Shown here piece by piece: positions 61,855-64,000 of a DNA stretch of 64,000 bases. The stretch comes from Anaerolineales bacterium (lineage in GTDB: Bacteria; Chloroflexota; Anaerolineae; Anaerolineales; UBA4823): contig JAGVAD010000024.1 in assembly GCA_020060465.1 (NCBI GenBank), positions 87,355 through 151,354 of the forward strand, in the 5' to 3' direction. Position numbers and translations under genes: made by a program. Under the pieces are notes generated by a model. The model did not search any database. It saw only the letters and a program-made list of their open reading frames with translations, and was not told the origin of the DNA. Position 1 is the first letter of the stretch, and each line of letters starts with the position of its first letter.

Positions 61855-63474
61855 CTATGGAGTCGCCGCGCCGGGAGATGCTGGAGGGGAAGGAGCGACA
61901 GGCACTGTGGCAGGCGGTGTCGCTCCTTCGGTGATGGTTGGAGTGGCGAAAACGCCGCTTTTCTCTGCGCCTAAATATAGCTCAGAAGCGGTCAAATCCA
62001 GGTAATTCAACATCGCAGGCAATTGTTCTAATGAGAAATAGCTGCGAAAGAGCTGGGTAAAGGCATCTCCCAGCGCCCAACGCACTTTACTCCACGACTG
62101 TATCGCCGGTTCAGAGCGGGCGTAGGGGATGAGCTCCAGCGCCGCCGCCCATTGGGGGTGACGATGACGATAATCCTCCAGGTAAACCAGCTCAGCTTTA
62201 CGGACGGGAAAGGAACCCGTCGCCTCAACAAAGCGGGCGTGATGAGGAGGTTCGATCAGCCATCGGAGCAATACCCAGGCGGCTAACTGGCGCTGGGGAG
62301 ACGAAGCAAAGATAGATAGAGATGAGCCATAAGAAGCAATGACAGGTTTTACTGCCGGAGAGGGATACGCCAAAACCGTCCATTGATCGCCGCCGGCGCG
62401 CTGCATCGCTCGCTCCATGTAAGGGATATCCATAACGCTGCCGGAGGAAAATAACCCCAAACGATTGGCGAACTCTGCCTCCGGGTAGGGAATTTCGGGC
62501 GCCCAGATACAACCAGCGTTGAATAACTCCCGCAAGAATGTGAAAGCGTCGCTTATCTCTGGGTTGTTGAAGCGGTAGACGCTCTCATCCGCCTCTGAAG
62601 TCGTCGGTTGCAAGACATCGCCGCCAAAGGCATAAATCCAGCCCAGCGCCGCCGCATAATTGTTGGAGGCGATCCAGCCGCCAGAGCCGTCGTTATCGGG
62701 GGTTTCGTCGCGCTGGTTCGCTTGCGCGGCGGCACAAGCCTGATCCTCGAACTGCTGCGAGGTGACGGGCGGCATGTGATAACCCAGCTCTTGCGCCCAA
62801 CTGCGGTTATAAAACAACACCTGAGCGGAACGCTGTACAGGAACACCCAGGCGACGCCCCTGAACAATGTCCTGTTCCCAAAAGATGGGGTAAAAATCCT
62901 CTCGCTGATCGGCGGGTATCCCCCAATAATTGTCTTCCACATAGGCATCCAGGCCGATCAAGGCTCGCTGTGCATCCCAGGCGAGCGCCTGCTGCACATA
63001 ACCAACAACCAGGTCTGGCGGTTCACCATTCTGCAACGCCTGATTGACCGCCTCCTCCAGCCTGTCTAAACCCGCATAAGCGACAGGAACTGCCGTGATT
63101 TTCCATTCGTTATTCAGATTAAACTCTTCCACCAGAGCGCGCACCGTCTCGCTGGCCGCGCCGCTCCAGGGATGCCAGAAGCGGATGATTACGCCGCGCA
63201 GATCTTCCGGTTGCAAATCAATCTGGCTGACCGGGGGAGTCGCCTCGGTTGGGACGTCGGTCGGGCTCGGCGCAACCATAGAGGGCGTCGTTCGCGCTGT
63301 CTCTGTAGCAGGGCTAGGTGTGCGAGCAGTTTCGCCGCTGGAGACTTTCTGTGCGCAGGCGGCCAGGCTGCATATCATCCATACGCAAGCCAATATTTGA
63401 ACGCAGCGCCCCGCGCGCGCTAAAACAACTCGCCGATCGGTCATTCGGAAATGTTTCATGGCAGTCTTCGCCAT
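61855..63474 (-). CDS. ABC transporter sugar-type substrate-binding lipoprotein (family 1)
   Basis: 539 residues. A signal peptide ends in SLAAC, followed by a Thr/Pro/Ser-rich linker of about 45 residues that lifts the domain off the membrane. The binding-protein core has IIRFWHPWSGAASETVRAL, LPVRKAELV-like FPVRKAELVYLEDY and other family 1 (extracellular solute-binding, maltose/oligosaccharide type) features. The C-terminus is again Pro/Thr-rich. Permease and ATPase genes are not next to it, so its transporter partner is unknown. Three in-frame Met codons are possible starts; I kept the first. It is divergent from the BMP-type gene. Confidence 0.85.
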   Translation of the reverse strand: MAKTAMKHFRMTDRRVVLARAGRCVQILACVWMICSLAACAQKVSSGETARTPSPATETARTTPSMVAPSPTDVPTEATPPVSQIDLQPEDLRGVIIRFWHPWSGAASETVRALVEEFNLNNEWKITAVPVAYAGLDRLEEAVNQALQNGEPPDLVVGYVQQALAWDAQRALIGLDAYVEDNYWGIPADQREDFYPIFWEQDIVQGRRLGVPVQRSAQVLFYNRSWAQELGYHMPPVTSQQFEDQACAAAQANQRDETPDNDGSGGWIASNNYAAALGWIYAFGGDVLQPTTSEADESVYRFNNPEISDAFTFLRELFNAGCIWAPEIPYPEAEFANRLGLFSSGSVMDIPYMERAMQRAGGDQWTVLAYPSPAVKPVIASYGSSLSIFASSPQRQLAAWVLLRWLIEPPHHARFVEATGSFPVRKAELVYLEDYRHRHPQWAAALELIPYARSEPAIQSWSKVRWALGDAFTQLFRSYFSLEQLPAMLNYLDLTASELYLGAEKSGVFATPTITEGATPPATVPVAPSPPASPGAATP

Positions 63475-63545
63475 AGTTTATCATTTTCTTGGGTTTAATC
63501 CATCTTTGTTCAATCAACGCAATCAAAACAGATGATTTATATCAC

Positions 63546-63574
63546 TTGCCATAATCAGCGGGCTGCATTATATT
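63546..63574 (+). promoter_or_regulatory. Promoter of the BMP-family gene
   Basis: TTGCCA (63546-63551) and TATATT (63569-63574) are 17 bases apart. The gene start is at 63749, so the leader is about 165 bases and includes a GCGGCA/TGCCGC hairpin near 63582-63610. I could not match the leader to a known riboswitch class. Confidence 0.6.
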
Positions 63575-63748
63575 TATCAAAGCGGCAAGCAGATTACTTA
63601 TTTCTGCCGCAACTTATCTCGGATACGATCAAGGAGGTGCGTGCTACGCCACAGATGTGTCCAATGTTTCCAAGCTATAACCTGAAAGTCCCCTATCACC
63701 AGAACAAGTAGTATTCTCAGCAAGATTTTACGGAGGAGAAAAACTCTC

Positions 63749-64000
63749 ATGAACAAGAAGCTGTTATTTAACCTGATGGCGCTGCTGGTGGTTGCATCTA
63801 TGCTGTTGACAGCCTGCCAACCGGCAGCCACGCCCACCCAGCCGCCGGCCCCGGCAGCCACCGAGCCGCCCGCCGCAGCCACGCAGCCGCCCGCGGCGGC
63901 TTTCAAAGCCTGCCAGGTGACCGACACCGGCGGCATTGATGACAAGTCCTTCAACGCCACCGCCTGGAAAGGCGTGTAGGACGCCATTGACCAACTGGGC
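63749..64000 (+). pseudogene. BMP-family ABC substrate-binding lipoprotein interrupted by in-frame TAG
   Basis: A signal peptide with lipobox LLTAC (Cys23) and a Pro/Ala/Thr-rich linker are followed by the BMP/PBP1 basic-membrane-protein start FKACQVTDTGGIDDKSFNAT and AWKGV. There the frame meets TAG at 63977-63979. It then continues in the same frame as DAIDQLG to the window end, where the family has a Gln between the Val and Asp (AWKGVQDAIDQLG-like). A CAG to TAG change of one base explains this. Other genes here end in TAG normally (narG, the NarL-like gene, mprF), so amber is not generally recoded. It may be a true pseudogene, a strain variant or a sequencing error. Intact members bind nucleosides or similar ligands. 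GGAGGAG precedes the ATG. Confidence 0.7.

Noticed and set aside
63575..63748. Purine or other known riboswitch before the BMP-family gene
   Set aside because: A hairpin is present, but I could not find the conserved core of the purine class or any other class I know.
63977..63979. Genome-wide recoding of TAG
   Set aside because: narG, the NarL-like regulator and mprF all end at TAG with products of normal length, so TAG is a working stop.

Overview
The window looks like a chromosome segment of a bacterium of the phylum Chloroflexota, probably class Anaerolineae. This is inferred from gene content and style, not from a marker gene. Signs include lipoproteins with Thr/Pro-rich linkers, a VanW-like wall protein, a lone bactofilin, FabI, menaquinone-type MenG, MprF, and many GTG/TTG starts in moderately GC-rich DNA. 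I see no rRNA, tRNA or CRISPR array. TAG, TGA and TAA are all used as normal stops.

Layout. 1-10086: a HEAT-repeat protein cut by the window edge, a Trm112-like zinc ribbon, a VanW-family wall protein, a giant alpha-2-macroglobulin lipoprotein and a DAO-type flavoenzyme. 10365-20099: an IclR-controlled metal-enzyme locus with split transketolase, a tungsten/molybdenum aldehyde:ferredoxin oxidoreductase, a LarA-type nickel racemase, and a xanthine/aldehyde-oxidase-type Mo-hydroxylase (FAD subunit plus a fused [2Fe-2S]/Mo subunit). 20115-22840 (minus): a CPH-type copper ATPase overlapping a monoheme cytochrome c lipoprotein. 23173-41795: a nitrate-respiration locus with a NarX/NarL-like two-component system, a GltD-like FAD/NAD(P)/Fe-S oxidoreductase, cytochrome b6, subunit IV, Rieske protein, triheme cytochrome c, a degenerate receiver, diheme NarC-like cytochrome, narG, narH, narJ, hemerythrin, narI, a DUF1360 membrane protein and narK. 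42025-48321: glycogen synthase, MprF and prolyl-tRNA synthetase. 48429-52237 (minus): GH10 xylanase, a methyltransferase, RlmB and a PIN/TRAM protein. 52972-61781: a UMF1-type MFS protein with an inserted soluble domain, MenG, two methyltransferases, UDP-glucose dehydrogenase, an Rrf2 regulator, FabI and bactofilin. 61855-64000: a sugar-type ABC binding lipoprotein (minus), then a BMP-family lipoprotein gene interrupted by an in-frame TAG.

How the genes fit together. NarGHI resembles the E. coli cytoplasm-facing enzyme: there is no Tat signal on NarG, and all expected cluster and heme ligands are present. NarK would bring nitrate in, and NarX/NarL would sense it. The b6/Rieske/multiheme module and the Fe-S flavoprotein in the same cluster suggest a second quinone-linked branch. 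This branch could move electrons between NAD(P)H, menaquinone and periplasmic cytochromes.

Most novel signals. (1) A probable proline-responsive transcription attenuator before proS: extended -10, leaderless 28-codon peptide with four Pro codons in seven, competing hairpins, strong terminator. (2) Several families of intergenic foldback repeats, including two copies of a MITE each flanked by its own 10-bp direct repeat. (3) The b6/Rieske/flavoprotein plus Nar supercluster with a hemerythrin and a pseudo-receiver embedded. (4) An MFS transporter with about 145 inserted residues resembling a beta-sandwich domain.
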